Assembly (NCBI RefSeq): GCF_902364355.1
Contig: NZ_CABJDK010000011.1
Location: 1-64,000 of the forward strand
Length of the DNA: 64,000 nt
Direction: 5' to 3'
DNA from: Collinsella aerofaciens
GTDB lineage: Bacteria > Actinomycetota > Coriobacteriia > Coriobacteriales > Coriobacteriaceae
The notes beneath the pieces are model-generated. The model was not told the origin of the DNA and did no database searches. It was given only the letters and a program-made list of their open reading frames with translations. Numbering within the stretch: position 1 is the first letter of the stretch; each line of letters opens with the position of its first letter. Below, piece after piece: positions 7,271 through 16,000 of this stretch. Made by a program: the position numbers and the translations under genes.

Positions 7271-9511
7271 CTAGTCAAACAAACTCGGCATGTCGTTTTC
7301 CTTCATGAGGGCACCGGCAGAGGGCAGGCTCTGCGCGGTGAACTTCTCGGCCGAGACGCCGGCGCCAAGAATCTCCTCGGTCGTGCCGACAGTGGTGACC
7401 GAGCGGCCCTTCTTGGCCGTGAAAGCCTGGACGCCCTGCGTGTTGGTGGTCGTCTTGGTCTTGAGCAGCGACGTGTTGAAGTTCATCAGGCGGTAGTCGC
7501 TCGAGACCAGCGCGATGTCGCGATCTTCCTTGAGCACCTGGGCATACAGCAGCTTGCTGCCACCATAGATGGCGTTTTTGAGGCGCTTGCGGTTGGTCTT
7601 GGTAACGTATCCGGCAAGCGCGACACGCACCACGCGGCCGTTCTCAAAGACGAACAGCACGTCGGCCTTGTAGTCCTCGGGGTCGATGACCCAGATGACG
7701 TTCTCGTCGGGTTCCATCTCAAGATCGGTCGGCAGGTACGAGCCCAGCTGTGCCGACTTGGTGTCCTCAAACGCCGTGACCTTGCACTTGTACACCTGGC
7801 TCTTGTTGGTAAAGACCAGCAGCTCGTGGGTGTTGGAGGACGGGAACTCGATAAAGGGTTTGTCGCCGTCCTTGTACTTGAGCGTGGTCGCCTTCTTGAG
7901 CACGCGGTCCGTCATCTTCTTGAGGTAGCCATCGCGCGAGAGCATGATCGTAACCGGGTACTCCTCGACCTCGGGCTCCAAGCTTACCTCGATAACCTCA
8001 TGGGGCTCGATCCTGCCCGTGCGGCGCGGCATCACGTACTTCTTGTTGACCGCGGCCAGCTCGTCGCTGATGACCTTCTTGATGTTCTCTTCGCTCGAAA
8101 GGATCTCCTCAAGCTCGGCAATCTCACCCTCGAGCTTGGCGATGTCCTTGGTGCGGTTGAGGATGTACTCCTCGTTGATGTTGCGGAGCTTGAGCTCCGC
8201 GACAAACTCGGCCTGGGTCTCGTCGATGTCGAAACCCTTCATAAGGTTGGGCACAACCTCGGCTTCGAGCTTGGTGCCACGGATGATGGCGATGGCCTTG
8301 TCGATGTCGAGCAGGATCGCCTCAAGGCCGTGCAGCAGGTGCAGGCGCTCGGACTTTTTGCCCAGGTCAAAGTTAATGCGGCGACGCGTGGACTCAATAC
8401 GCCACTTGACCCACTCGTGCAGAATCTGGCGCACGCCCATAACACGGGGATAGCCGTCGACGAGCACGTTGAAGTTGCACGAGAACGAATCCTGCAGCGT
8501 GGTCGAGCGATAGAGCTTGGCCATGAGCTTGTCGGGGTCGACACCGCGCTTAAGGTCGATGGCGATACGCAGACCCGAAAGGTCGGTTTCATCGCGGATG
8601 TCTGCGATCTCCTTGACCTTGCCCTCCTTGGAGAGCTTGACGATGCGCTCGATGATGACATCGGTCTTGGTGGTGTAGGGGATCTCGTAGACCTCGATGA
8701 TGCGCTCTTCGGGAATCCAGCGCCAGCGGGAGCGAATCTGGAAGCTGCCCAGGCCAGTCTCGACGATCTTCTCCATCTCCTCGCGGCGGTAGATAATTTC
8801 GCCGCCGGTCGAGAAGTCGGGCATGGGCATGTACTCGAGCAGGTCGCAGTCGGGATCCTGCAGGTAGTGCATCGTGGCGGTGCAGACCTCGTTGAGGTTG
8901 AAACCGCAGATGTCGGACGCCATGGCGACGCCGATGCCCTTGTTGGCCGAGACGAGGATGTTGGGGAACGTGGTGGGCAGCAGGCGCGGCTCCTTCATGG
9001 CGCCGTCGTAGCTGTCGACGAAGTCGACCGGGTCCTTGTCGATGTCCTTGAAGATCTCGGCGCTGATGGGGGAGAGCTTGGCCTCGGTATAACGAGAGGC
9101 GGCGTAGCTCAGGTCGCCCGAATAGTACTTGCCAAAGTTGCCCTTCGACTCCACGAAGGGGGCAAGCAGCGCTTCGTTACCCGTCGCCAGGCGCACCATC
9201 GTCTCGTAGATCGCGGCGTCGCCGTGCGGGTTGAGCTTCATGGTCTGACCCACGATGTTGGCGCTCTTCTGGCGCTCGCCCTTGAGCAGACCCATCTTGT
9301 ACATAGTGTAGAGCAGCTTGCGATGCGAGGGCTTAAAGCCATCAATCTCGGGGAATGCGCGCGAGACGTTGACGCTCATGGCGTAGGGCATGTAGTTGAC
9401 CTCGAGCGTCTGCGTGATCGGCTGGTCGGTGACCTCGGAGTGCAGGCCGATGACGTTCTCGGCGTTGACCTGCTTTTTCTTTGGCTGGTTCTTCGTCTTC
9501 TTCTTTGCCAC
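7271..9511 (-). CDS. Type IIA DNA topoisomerase subunit A (gyrA/parC-like)
   Basis: A 746-residue protein starting with GTG after GAGGA. It has the breakage-reunion domain: YMPYAMSVNVSRAFPEIDGF, HGDAAIYETMVRLA, and the active-site tyrosine in AASRYTEAKLS near residue 125. A coiled-coil tower region (about 400-480) and a beta-propeller-like C-terminal region follow. It starts 46 bp after the stop of the B subunit gene, and the two form a pair. It is shorter than a typical GyrA and its quinolone-region residues are atypical (LSYAAS). I therefore take it as a second type IIA enzyme (topoisomerase IV-like or a lineage-specific paralogue) rather than the main gyrase, which would be expected near oriC. 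Decatenation or relaxation role is inferred. Confidence 0.88.
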   Translation of the reverse strand: MAKKKTKNQPKKKQVNAENVIGLHSEVTDQPITQTLEVNYMPYAMSVNVSRAFPEIDGFKPSHRKLLYTMYKMGLLKGERQKSANIVGQTMKLNPHGDAAIYETMVRLATGNEALLAPFVESKGNFGKYYSGDLSYAASRYTEAKLSPISAEIFKDIDKDPVDFVDSYDGAMKEPRLLPTTFPNILVSANKGIGVAMASDICGFNLNEVCTATMHYLQDPDCDLLEYMPMPDFSTGGEIIYRREEMEKIVETGLGSFQIRSRWRWIPEERIIEVYEIPYTTKTDVIIERIVKLSKEGKVKEIADIRDETDLSGLRIAIDLKRGVDPDKLMAKLYRSTTLQDSFSCNFNVLVDGYPRVMGVRQILHEWVKWRIESTRRRINFDLGKKSERLHLLHGLEAILLDIDKAIAIIRGTKLEAEVVPNLMKGFDIDETQAEFVAELKLRNINEEYILNRTKDIAKLEGEIAELEEILSSEENIKKVISDELAAVNKKYVMPRRTGRIEPHEVIEVSLEPEVEEYPVTIMLSRDGYLKKMTDRVLKKATTLKYKDGDKPFIEFPSSNTHELLVFTNKSQVYKCKVTAFEDTKSAQLGSYLPTDLEMEPDENVIWVIDPEDYKADVLFVFENGRVVRVALAGYVTKTNRKRLKNAIYGGSKLLYAQVLKEDRDIALVSSDYRLMNFNTSLLKTKTTTNTQGVQAFTAKKGRSVTTVGTTEEILGAGVSAEKFTAQSLPSAGALMKENDMPSLFD

Positions 9512-9556
9512 GATTTCCTCTTGAACTTCTTATAGGCCGTCGTTATCGATTTGCTG

Positions 9557-11554
9557 CTACTGCAGGTCCAGCTGGTCCAGGTATTCCTTGCCGTGCTCGG
9601 AGATATGGCGCTTGCGGCCCGCCTCGTCGTTGCCCAGCAAAAGGTTGAACATGGTTTCCATCTTGGTGACGTCCTCGGGCTCCACCTTGATCAGGCGGCG
9701 CGTCTCGGGATTCATAGTGGTGAGCCACATCATGTCCGGGTCGTTCTCACCAAGACCCTTGGAGCGGTTGATGGAGCACTTTTGGTCGCCGACTTCTTTG
9801 AGGATGCCGTTCTTCTCGAGCTCGGTGTAGGCAAAGTAGGTCTTCTCTTTGCAGTTGATCTCGTAGAGCGGCGACTCGGCGATATACACGTAGCCTTCGT
9901 CGATAAGCGTGGGCACCAGGCGATAGAGCATGGTGAGCACGAGCGTGCGGATGTGATAGCCGTCGACGTCGGCGTCTGTACAGATGATGACCTTGTTCCA
10001 GTTGAGGTTGTCCAGGTCGAAGGCACCGAGGTTCTTGATCCGCTTGTCCTTGATCTCCACGCCGCAGCCCAGCACGCGCATAAGGTCCATGATGATGTCG
10101 GACTTAAAGATGCGCGGATAATCCTCCTTTAGGCAGTTGAGGATTTTGCCTCGGACGGGCATAACGCCCTGGAACTCGGCATCGCGCGAGGTACGAATGG
10201 CGCCTGCTGCCGAGTCGCCCTCTACGATGTAGATCTCGCGGCGGCTCTTGTCCTTGGAGCGGCAGTCGATGAACTTCTGCACGCGGTTGGCCATGTCGGT
10301 CTTCTGCTGCAGGTTGGTTTTGATGCTCTGGCGCGTCTTTTCGGCGTTCTCGCGCGAACGCTTATTGATGAGCACCTGCTCCATGATCTTGTTGGCGGCA
10401 TCTTTGTTCTCGATCAAGTAGGTCGAGAGGCGCTCCTTAAAGAATGCCGTCATGGCCTGCTGGATAAAGCGGTTATTGATGGCCTTTTTGGTCTGGTTCT
10501 CGTAGGACGTCTGGGTGGAGAAGCAGTTGGTCACCAGTACCAGGCAGTCCTGGACGTCTTGCCACTTAATGCCAGTCTCGTTTTTGTTGTACTTGCCCTG
10601 TTGCTTAATGTAGGCATCGATGGCGCTGGTCAGAGCGCTGCGGGCGGCCTTCTCGGGCGAGCCGCCGTTCTCGAGCCACGATGAGTTGTGGTAGTACTCC
10701 TGCATCGTAAGGGTGCGCGAGAAGCACATGCACGCGGTGATCTTTACGTTGTAATCGGGCAGGTCCTCGCGATCGCGACCGCGACGGTCGGCCTCGATAA
10801 AGAAGGGCTCGGTAAGGTAGTCGGCACCGACCTTCTCGAGCACGTAGTCCTCGATGCCCTTGGGGTAGCAAAAATCCTCTTCGGAAAACTCGCCGTCGTC
10901 GCCTTCGATGCGCAGACGGAAGGTCACGTTGGCGTTGACCACGGCCTGGCGGCGCATGGTCTCGCGATACCAGTCGTGGGGAATGCTGATCGAGGTAAAG
11001 ACCTCAAGATCGGGGCGCCACTTGATGGTGGTGCCGGTGCGGTTCTCATCGCTGGGCTCAATCTCGAGCGCCTTCTTTTTGGTGCCGACGACCTTGCCCT
11101 TCTTAAAGTGCAGGGAGTACTTGTTGCCGTCGCGCCAGACGGTGACGTCCATGTACTCGGAAGCGTACTGGGTCGCGCACGAGCCCAGGCCGTTGGTGCC
11201 GAGCGAGAAGTCGTAGTCGCCGCCCTGGTTGTTGTTGTACTTGCCGCCGGCGTAGAGCTCGCAGAAGACGAGCTCCCAGTTAAAGCGCTTCTCGGAAGGG
11301 TTCCAGTCGAGCGGGCAGCCACGGCCATTGTCCTCTACCTGAATAGAGCCATCGCGAAAGGCGGTGAGGGTGATGAGCTTGCCGTAGCCCTGGCGCGCCT
11401 CGTCAACGGCGTTGGACAGGATCTCGAAGGCGGCATGCGCGCAACCGTCGAGTCCGTCCGAGCCAAAGATGACGGCGGGGCGCAGGCGTACGCGCTCCTC
11501 GTCCTTGAGCTGGCGGATACTGTCGTTACCATAGTTTGCGGTGTTTTTTGCCAT
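9557..11554 (-). CDS. Type IIA DNA topoisomerase subunit B (parE/gyrB-like)
   Basis: A 665-residue protein from the ATG at 11554. GHKL ATPase motifs are ILSNAVDEARQ (about 35-45), VEDNGRGCPLD and LGTNGLGSCATQ. The TOPRIM domain has IYIVEGDSAAG near residue 430 and CTDADVDGYHIRTLVL near 500, carrying the metal-binding acidic residues. The N-terminus FGSDGLDGCAHAAFE differs from the YIGST..GLHHLV signature of ordinary GyrB/ParE, which marks a diverged subfamily. Upstream GAGAGAGCGAG is a weak ribosome site; an in-frame ATG 13 codons earlier is possible. The A subunit follows directly, so both are made from one transcript and assemble as A2B2, hydrolysing ATP to pass DNA strands. Confidence 0.88.
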   Translation of the reverse strand: MAKNTANYGNDSIRQLKDEERVRLRPAVIFGSDGLDGCAHAAFEILSNAVDEARQGYGKLITLTAFRDGSIQVEDNGRGCPLDWNPSEKRFNWELVFCELYAGGKYNNNQGGDYDFSLGTNGLGSCATQYASEYMDVTVWRDGNKYSLHFKKGKVVGTKKKALEIEPSDENRTGTTIKWRPDLEVFTSISIPHDWYRETMRRQAVVNANVTFRLRIEGDDGEFSEEDFCYPKGIEDYVLEKVGADYLTEPFFIEADRRGRDREDLPDYNVKITACMCFSRTLTMQEYYHNSSWLENGGSPEKAARSALTSAIDAYIKQQGKYNKNETGIKWQDVQDCLVLVTNCFSTQTSYENQTKKAINNRFIQQAMTAFFKERLSTYLIENKDAANKIMEQVLINKRSRENAEKTRQSIKTNLQQKTDMANRVQKFIDCRSKDKSRREIYIVEGDSAAGAIRTSRDAEFQGVMPVRGKILNCLKEDYPRIFKSDIIMDLMRVLGCGVEIKDKRIKNLGAFDLDNLNWNKVIICTDADVDGYHIRTLVLTMLYRLVPTLIDEGYVYIAESPLYEINCKEKTYFAYTELEKNGILKEVGDQKCSINRSKGLGENDPDMMWLTTMNPETRRLIKVEPEDVTKMETMFNLLLGNDEAGRKRHISEHGKEYLDQLDLQ

Positions 11555-11734
11555 ACTCGCTCTCTCGGTGCTCCTTTGCTGCGTTTTAGTCATATAGATA
11601 GTCAAGGTAGCATAGCCCAGGCCTTGGGCGATTCCAACCAACACGAATTCCATCGAACAATCGTTCGGATTAACGGGTAAAACGTGTCGTGCGGATTGTT
11701 GTTCCGAATCGAACATTGGGACAAGCGTCTCGTT

Positions 11735-11778
11735 TTATGGGCCACGGGCGTGCGTGTGCGAGTCCCTTTGGCCCATAA
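11735..11778. repeat. Inverted repeat in 368-bp gene-free stretch
   Basis: TTATGGGCCA (11735-11744) pairs perfectly with TGGCCCATAA (11769-11778) around a 24-nt loop. It lies in the gene-free stretch 11555-11922 between the divergent topoisomerase B and lipoprotein genes. It is not a tRNA and has no T-run, so a regulatory dyad or leader structure of the lipoprotein mRNA are the options. I see nothing else in this stretch. Confidence 0.5.
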
Positions 11779-11922
11779 GGAACGCTGGCGGGTCGTTATT
11801 TGGGCCGTGGGTCACTTCGCCGGCGTCGTGTTTCGTCATACGCTCATAGTGGAAGCCGATGCCACGGGGTCGACTTGGGACTCGGGCAACGGATGAGCTG
11901 CAAGCCGAAAGGAGCGGTGAGG

Positions 11923-12939
11923 ATGATGAAGCCCATGACGAAGAAGCTGCTGTTAGGAATTCCCACCGTGACGCTTTCGGCCGTGCTGGCATGTACGGTG
12001 GCCGGCTGCGGCGGTAATGCGCCGAGTGGCTCGGGCGGGAGCGCACCTGTGCAGGAGAAGGCCGAGAAGCCCAAGGCCTATGAGTCGCAGACGGTCGAGG
12101 TGGCAGGCATTACCTATGAGTCGGTGGCTCACGGTACGTTCTATCGCGGTGATGCCAAGAAGCAGGACGGCTTTTACCTGCACATCAAGATTACCAACAA
12201 CAACACAAAGAACAGGACGTTCAGTTCCTTTAACGTGCATGCTGCCCAGGGCGATCTTGAGGCAGGCGACCCGTTGTTTACTTCCGGCAAGGCGGCCGTG
12301 CTCGACTACGTTGCAAGTGAGGCTCCCGATGAGCTTCACGAGGGCATCGATCTTTCCAAGAGGCCAGATATCGGCCCGGGCGAGACCGTTGAGTACGTGT
12401 ATTTCTGGGCGCCCAAGACGGCGTACTACGGGCCCATCACTGTCGAGTTCGTAGACGCTTACGCCCCCGCCAAGAATCATGAGGCCATGCACTTTGACAC
12501 CACGGGATGCGAGACCAAGGAGTTCAAGGCGGCCGGCGGCGTGGCCGATTCTGGCGAGAAGGCAGATTTAACGGGCATCGACTGCGCATCGTACAGCATC
12601 GAGGCCGCCGATGGGTACACGCTGGATTCGTCCGACGAAGAGCACGAAAAGGCAAACTTCTTCCACGACGAGACTGGAGGACGCCTGAACATCAGCATCT
12701 TCCTACGCTCGCCGGAGGAAGAGGTTGCAAGCCTAGAGCAGGTCTACGAAGGTAAGGAGACAACAACCGACCAGGTCGAGTACAACGGCATAACGTGGCT
12801 GCGCTTTACCGGTCCCGACAACGGCCATACACTGTTTGCGACGGCTCCCGCAACGGGTGAAACCGTCCGCGTGTCGATTGGCTGGAAGATCGATTGGGAC
12901 GCCGCCGTGCCCATGATGGAGGCGCTGAAGCTCAAGTAA
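11923..12939 (+). CDS. Lipoprotein with DUF4352-like domain
   Basis: The start is the first of two adjacent ATGs, 8 nt after AAAGGAG, giving 338 residues. The signal peptide KKLLLGIPTVTLSAVLACTV is followed by the lipobox VAGC, so the mature protein is lipid-anchored at Cys 28 or so. A Gly/Ser linker precedes a beta-rich domain (about 50-190) with ITYESVAHGTFYR...GFYLHIKITNNNTKNRTF, resembling immunoglobulin-like DUF4352 domains. A C-terminal domain (about 200-338) has no family I recognise. A terminator follows. Convergent with the surface-protein gene. Function unknown; extracytoplasmic. Confidence 0.8.
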   Translation: MMKPMTKKLLLGIPTVTLSAVLACTVAGCGGNAPSGSGGSAPVQEKAEKPKAYESQTVEVAGITYESVAHGTFYRGDAKKQDGFYLHIKITNNNTKNRTFSSFNVHAAQGDLEAGDPLFTSGKAAVLDYVASEAPDELHEGIDLSKRPDIGPGETVEYVYFWAPKTAYYGPITVEFVDAYAPAKNHEAMHFDTTGCETKEFKAAGGVADSGEKADLTGIDCASYSIEAADGYTLDSSDEEHEKANFFHDETGGRLNISIFLRSPEEEVASLEQVYEGKETTTDQVEYNGITWLRFTGPDNGHTLFATAPATGETVRVSIGWKIDWDAAVPMMEALKLK

Positions 12940-12967
12940 CGCCGCAATTCTTACGTCAGGCGACTCA

Positions 12968-13002
12968 GGGCTGGCTCCGAGTTATCGGGGCCAGTCCTTT
13001 TT
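12968..13002 (+). terminator. Rho-independent terminator
   Basis: GGGCTGGCTCCGA and TCGGGGCCAGTCC form a stem with a 4-nt loop, followed by TTTTT. It ends the lipoprotein gene. Confidence 0.8.
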
Positions 13003-13049
13003 GGTGCTCGATGAGCCGAGCCGGCGTCTCTCACAAAAATAACTAGGAG

Positions 13050-16000
13050 CTAGCGAGACTTATCCGAATTGACCTCATTGGCGGTGTCTTTTTCGAGCGC
13101 CGTGCGGCGGGCGCTGTAGGCGATGAGGCCCGCGCCTGCCGCGGCGAGTGCTGCAGCGGCTGCTGTAAGGGGAGCGTTGACATCGCCCGTGCCCGCAAGC
13201 GCGCCCGCTTTTCCGGAGCGCTTGTTATTGCCGTGGTTCTTGCCGCTGCCGGAGCTGCTTCCGCCGGAGCCGCCGCCCTCGTCAGTACCGCTGCCACTCG
13301 AGCCACCATCGCCGTCTGCTGTCATCGGGGCGTCGTGAAGTCCTGTCGTATCCGCGCTGCCGCATACGCCGACCTGAACTTCTGAGCGCTCGCATGCCGC
13401 GTCGGGCACATGAAGCTCGTGCAGCACGGCACCCAGCGCCGAGTTTGCACCCGGTCGAATTTCCTCGAGCGTTACGGGATCGAGCGCCACCAGATTACGC
13501 GCCTTCGCATACAGCGTTACGCGTTTGCCCACTTCGTCGCTCCAACTCTCGGGGATGGCGAAGCTCATGCGAAACTGTGCCGTGCAACCCGGTGCCAGCA
13601 CGGCGTTGCCGTTGTCGGCTACCAGCGGGTGCATTGCAAAACGTGCGCCCAGCGTCTCGAGCGCGTACTTCACGTGTGCCATGTCGTTGGCCGAAGCGTC
13701 CTCGGCAAGCTCTGGATCGTAGATCGAAACCATGCGTGCGTTCACTCCGAATCCGATGGATGCGCTGGAGAACGGCTGGTTGGAGCCCTCTCGGTACAGA
13801 TCGATCGTGCCGGCGGTGAGCAGCGTGTTGCCGTCGTTTCGCACCGTGACCATGAAGGATTCGCCTGCTGCTCCGGGCACCACCGCGCCCGAGGTAGCAA
13901 CGGCGCCCGTCGGAGTGGCACACGCCACCAAGGGCACTTCGATGCCGTGTAGTTCTGCCTCGCTCTTCTCCGCGCTCACAATGTGCGTGGCGAGCGCGGA
14001 GAGCATGCCCCCCGACGTCAAAAATGTCGTTATCTGATCGACGGGATGGTCCAGCTCGCACATCACGAACGGCTCCGTAAACAGATCACCTGCCAAGGTG
14101 CTGGCGAAGATGCGGAAGTGCTTGCCCATCACTGCTACTGGGTTGCCTTCTTCGTCGTAGGTTTGCCCCACCTTGCCATCGGTGTTCTCTACATAGAGCA
14201 CGCACCTGCCGTTGTTGCTTACGCTAAACGATGCCGGGCCACAGCCCGCGGCGCCCACGGGCTGCGTTGCAAATGCCGATGCGCCTCGTGCCCAAGTAAT
14301 ATGCTGCAGTTGCTCGTTGACGGTTGCCAAAAAGCCCGAATGTTGTGGCCACGGCACCGCGTGGGGCACCGCGGCGTCCGGCGGCATAACGCCCCAGCCC
14401 GCGATAGACTGGCCAATCACGGCGTACGAAGCGCAGCCGCAACCGTCTGCGGTCTCGTATGCAACGGGCACCACCATTTTGCCGTTGATATTCTCGGGCT
14501 CGCCCAGCTCGATACTCGACGGTGCCTGCGGAAAGCGGAGAACTTGGCGGAACGTCAGGCTGTCGCCCAAATCATCCGACCACAGGGCAAAGCACTCCAG
14601 CGCAACCTTAGCCTCGCTGCCGAGCGCCTTTTCTGCGGTGGTTCCGCGGCGGTGGAGGTAGGCGCCCGACAGACGTCCGTCGACAAGTGTCTTGCCCACC
14701 GTGATGCGTGGGCACTGCAGGCAATGGTAGCCATCCTCCTGAAGGCGGCCGCGCGAGATGCTGCGCCATGACGTATGCGATATCACGCGAACTCCGTCGT
14801 TGCTTATGCGCAGGCGCACAACGGACAGTATGCCGGATGTGCTCGCCGTATCGAAAAGGGTGTTGTCACCGGCGGGGCGCTCGCCCGAGACCAGCAGCAC
14901 GTAGGCGTCCTGGTTTCTCCTCCCGTCTGTATATTCCACCACGTCGAAGTCGTAATCGTATATGCCGTCGCGCTCCACGTCGCCCTCGCCAAACCCAAGG
15001 GGGAAGTCCACGGGTGTGGGAGCGGACCACGTGCCGTTCGTCTTTGTATGCGCCACCAGGCGCGAGCGGCCATTGTCGCCGTAGCGCACCGAGGCGATAC
15101 GGAACAAGCACTCCACGCCGGCGATTATCGCCAGCTTCATGTGGGCTTCGCTGAGCACGCCAGCAAACAGCACGTTGTCGCTCGAGGGCCTGATGCCGCC
15201 ACGCTCGTCCTCCGACACGCCGGCAGAATTGGCGTTGGGGTCCGCAACGGCGTTCGTCGCCTGCCCGATATAGGTGTACTTATACATTGGCGCGGCGTTT
15301 TCGTCGTTCTCTATCAGTGCATGGACGAAATGCTCGATCTGTCCCGTGTCGTCGCTTTCTGCATCCGCCTCGAGCTCAATGCGCGTGACCGCTTGATCCC
15401 AATCGCGCACGACAGGCGCGGCGTTTACGGCAGTGGCCTTAACCTCGGCGCGTGCGAGCAGCTCGGCGTTGGTGACGATGGTGGCCGATGCGATAAATTG
15501 CGGCACACCACCTACCTCGATGTTGCCGGGCGTGCCGAAGCGGGCATCCAGCGTATAAGGTGTATCTCCACCCAAGGCCAGCTCAGAGCGCTGGAGCACA
15601 TACTGGTCGCCGTTGTTCACCGACATATTCCACGAATCGGCGAGTGTGGGCCACGATCCCGACCAAGCCTTGGTGGTCCACTTGAACATGACGAACTGGA
15701 GTATCACATCGACATCGACGTCTGCACCTACGCGCAGTCGCGGAAGCTGGTGTCCATCCGCCTTCTCGTACCCAATGAACAACGTGAGGGATGCGGCGCC
15801 GCGCACGGCAGACGAGGCGACGCCTGCAACGCCGGCTCCAAAGGTGACGGCAAGCCCGATCTGGATGGTGAAAGAGCCCGACGTGTTGGAATAGTCGAGC
15901 GAAATGTTCTTGAAAAACGCCGCGCCGCTACCGTGCGTGTGGGCGCCCACGGCGAGCGCCAGTTTTGCCAGCACCCAGGGGTTGACGTTTAGGAAAAACG

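Noticed and set aside
7256..9535. 759-codon open frame on the plus strand opposite topoisomerase A
   Set aside because: It is the antisense shadow of a clear gene in GC-rich DNA; its protein has no family features and is dominated by Leu, Val, Asp and Gly.
10688..11680. 330-codon plus-strand frame opposite topoisomerase B
   Set aside because: Antisense shadow; no ribosome site and no recognisable domain.
11735..11778. tRNA gene
   Set aside because: The inverted repeat cannot fold into a cloverleaf with D, anticodon and T stems.
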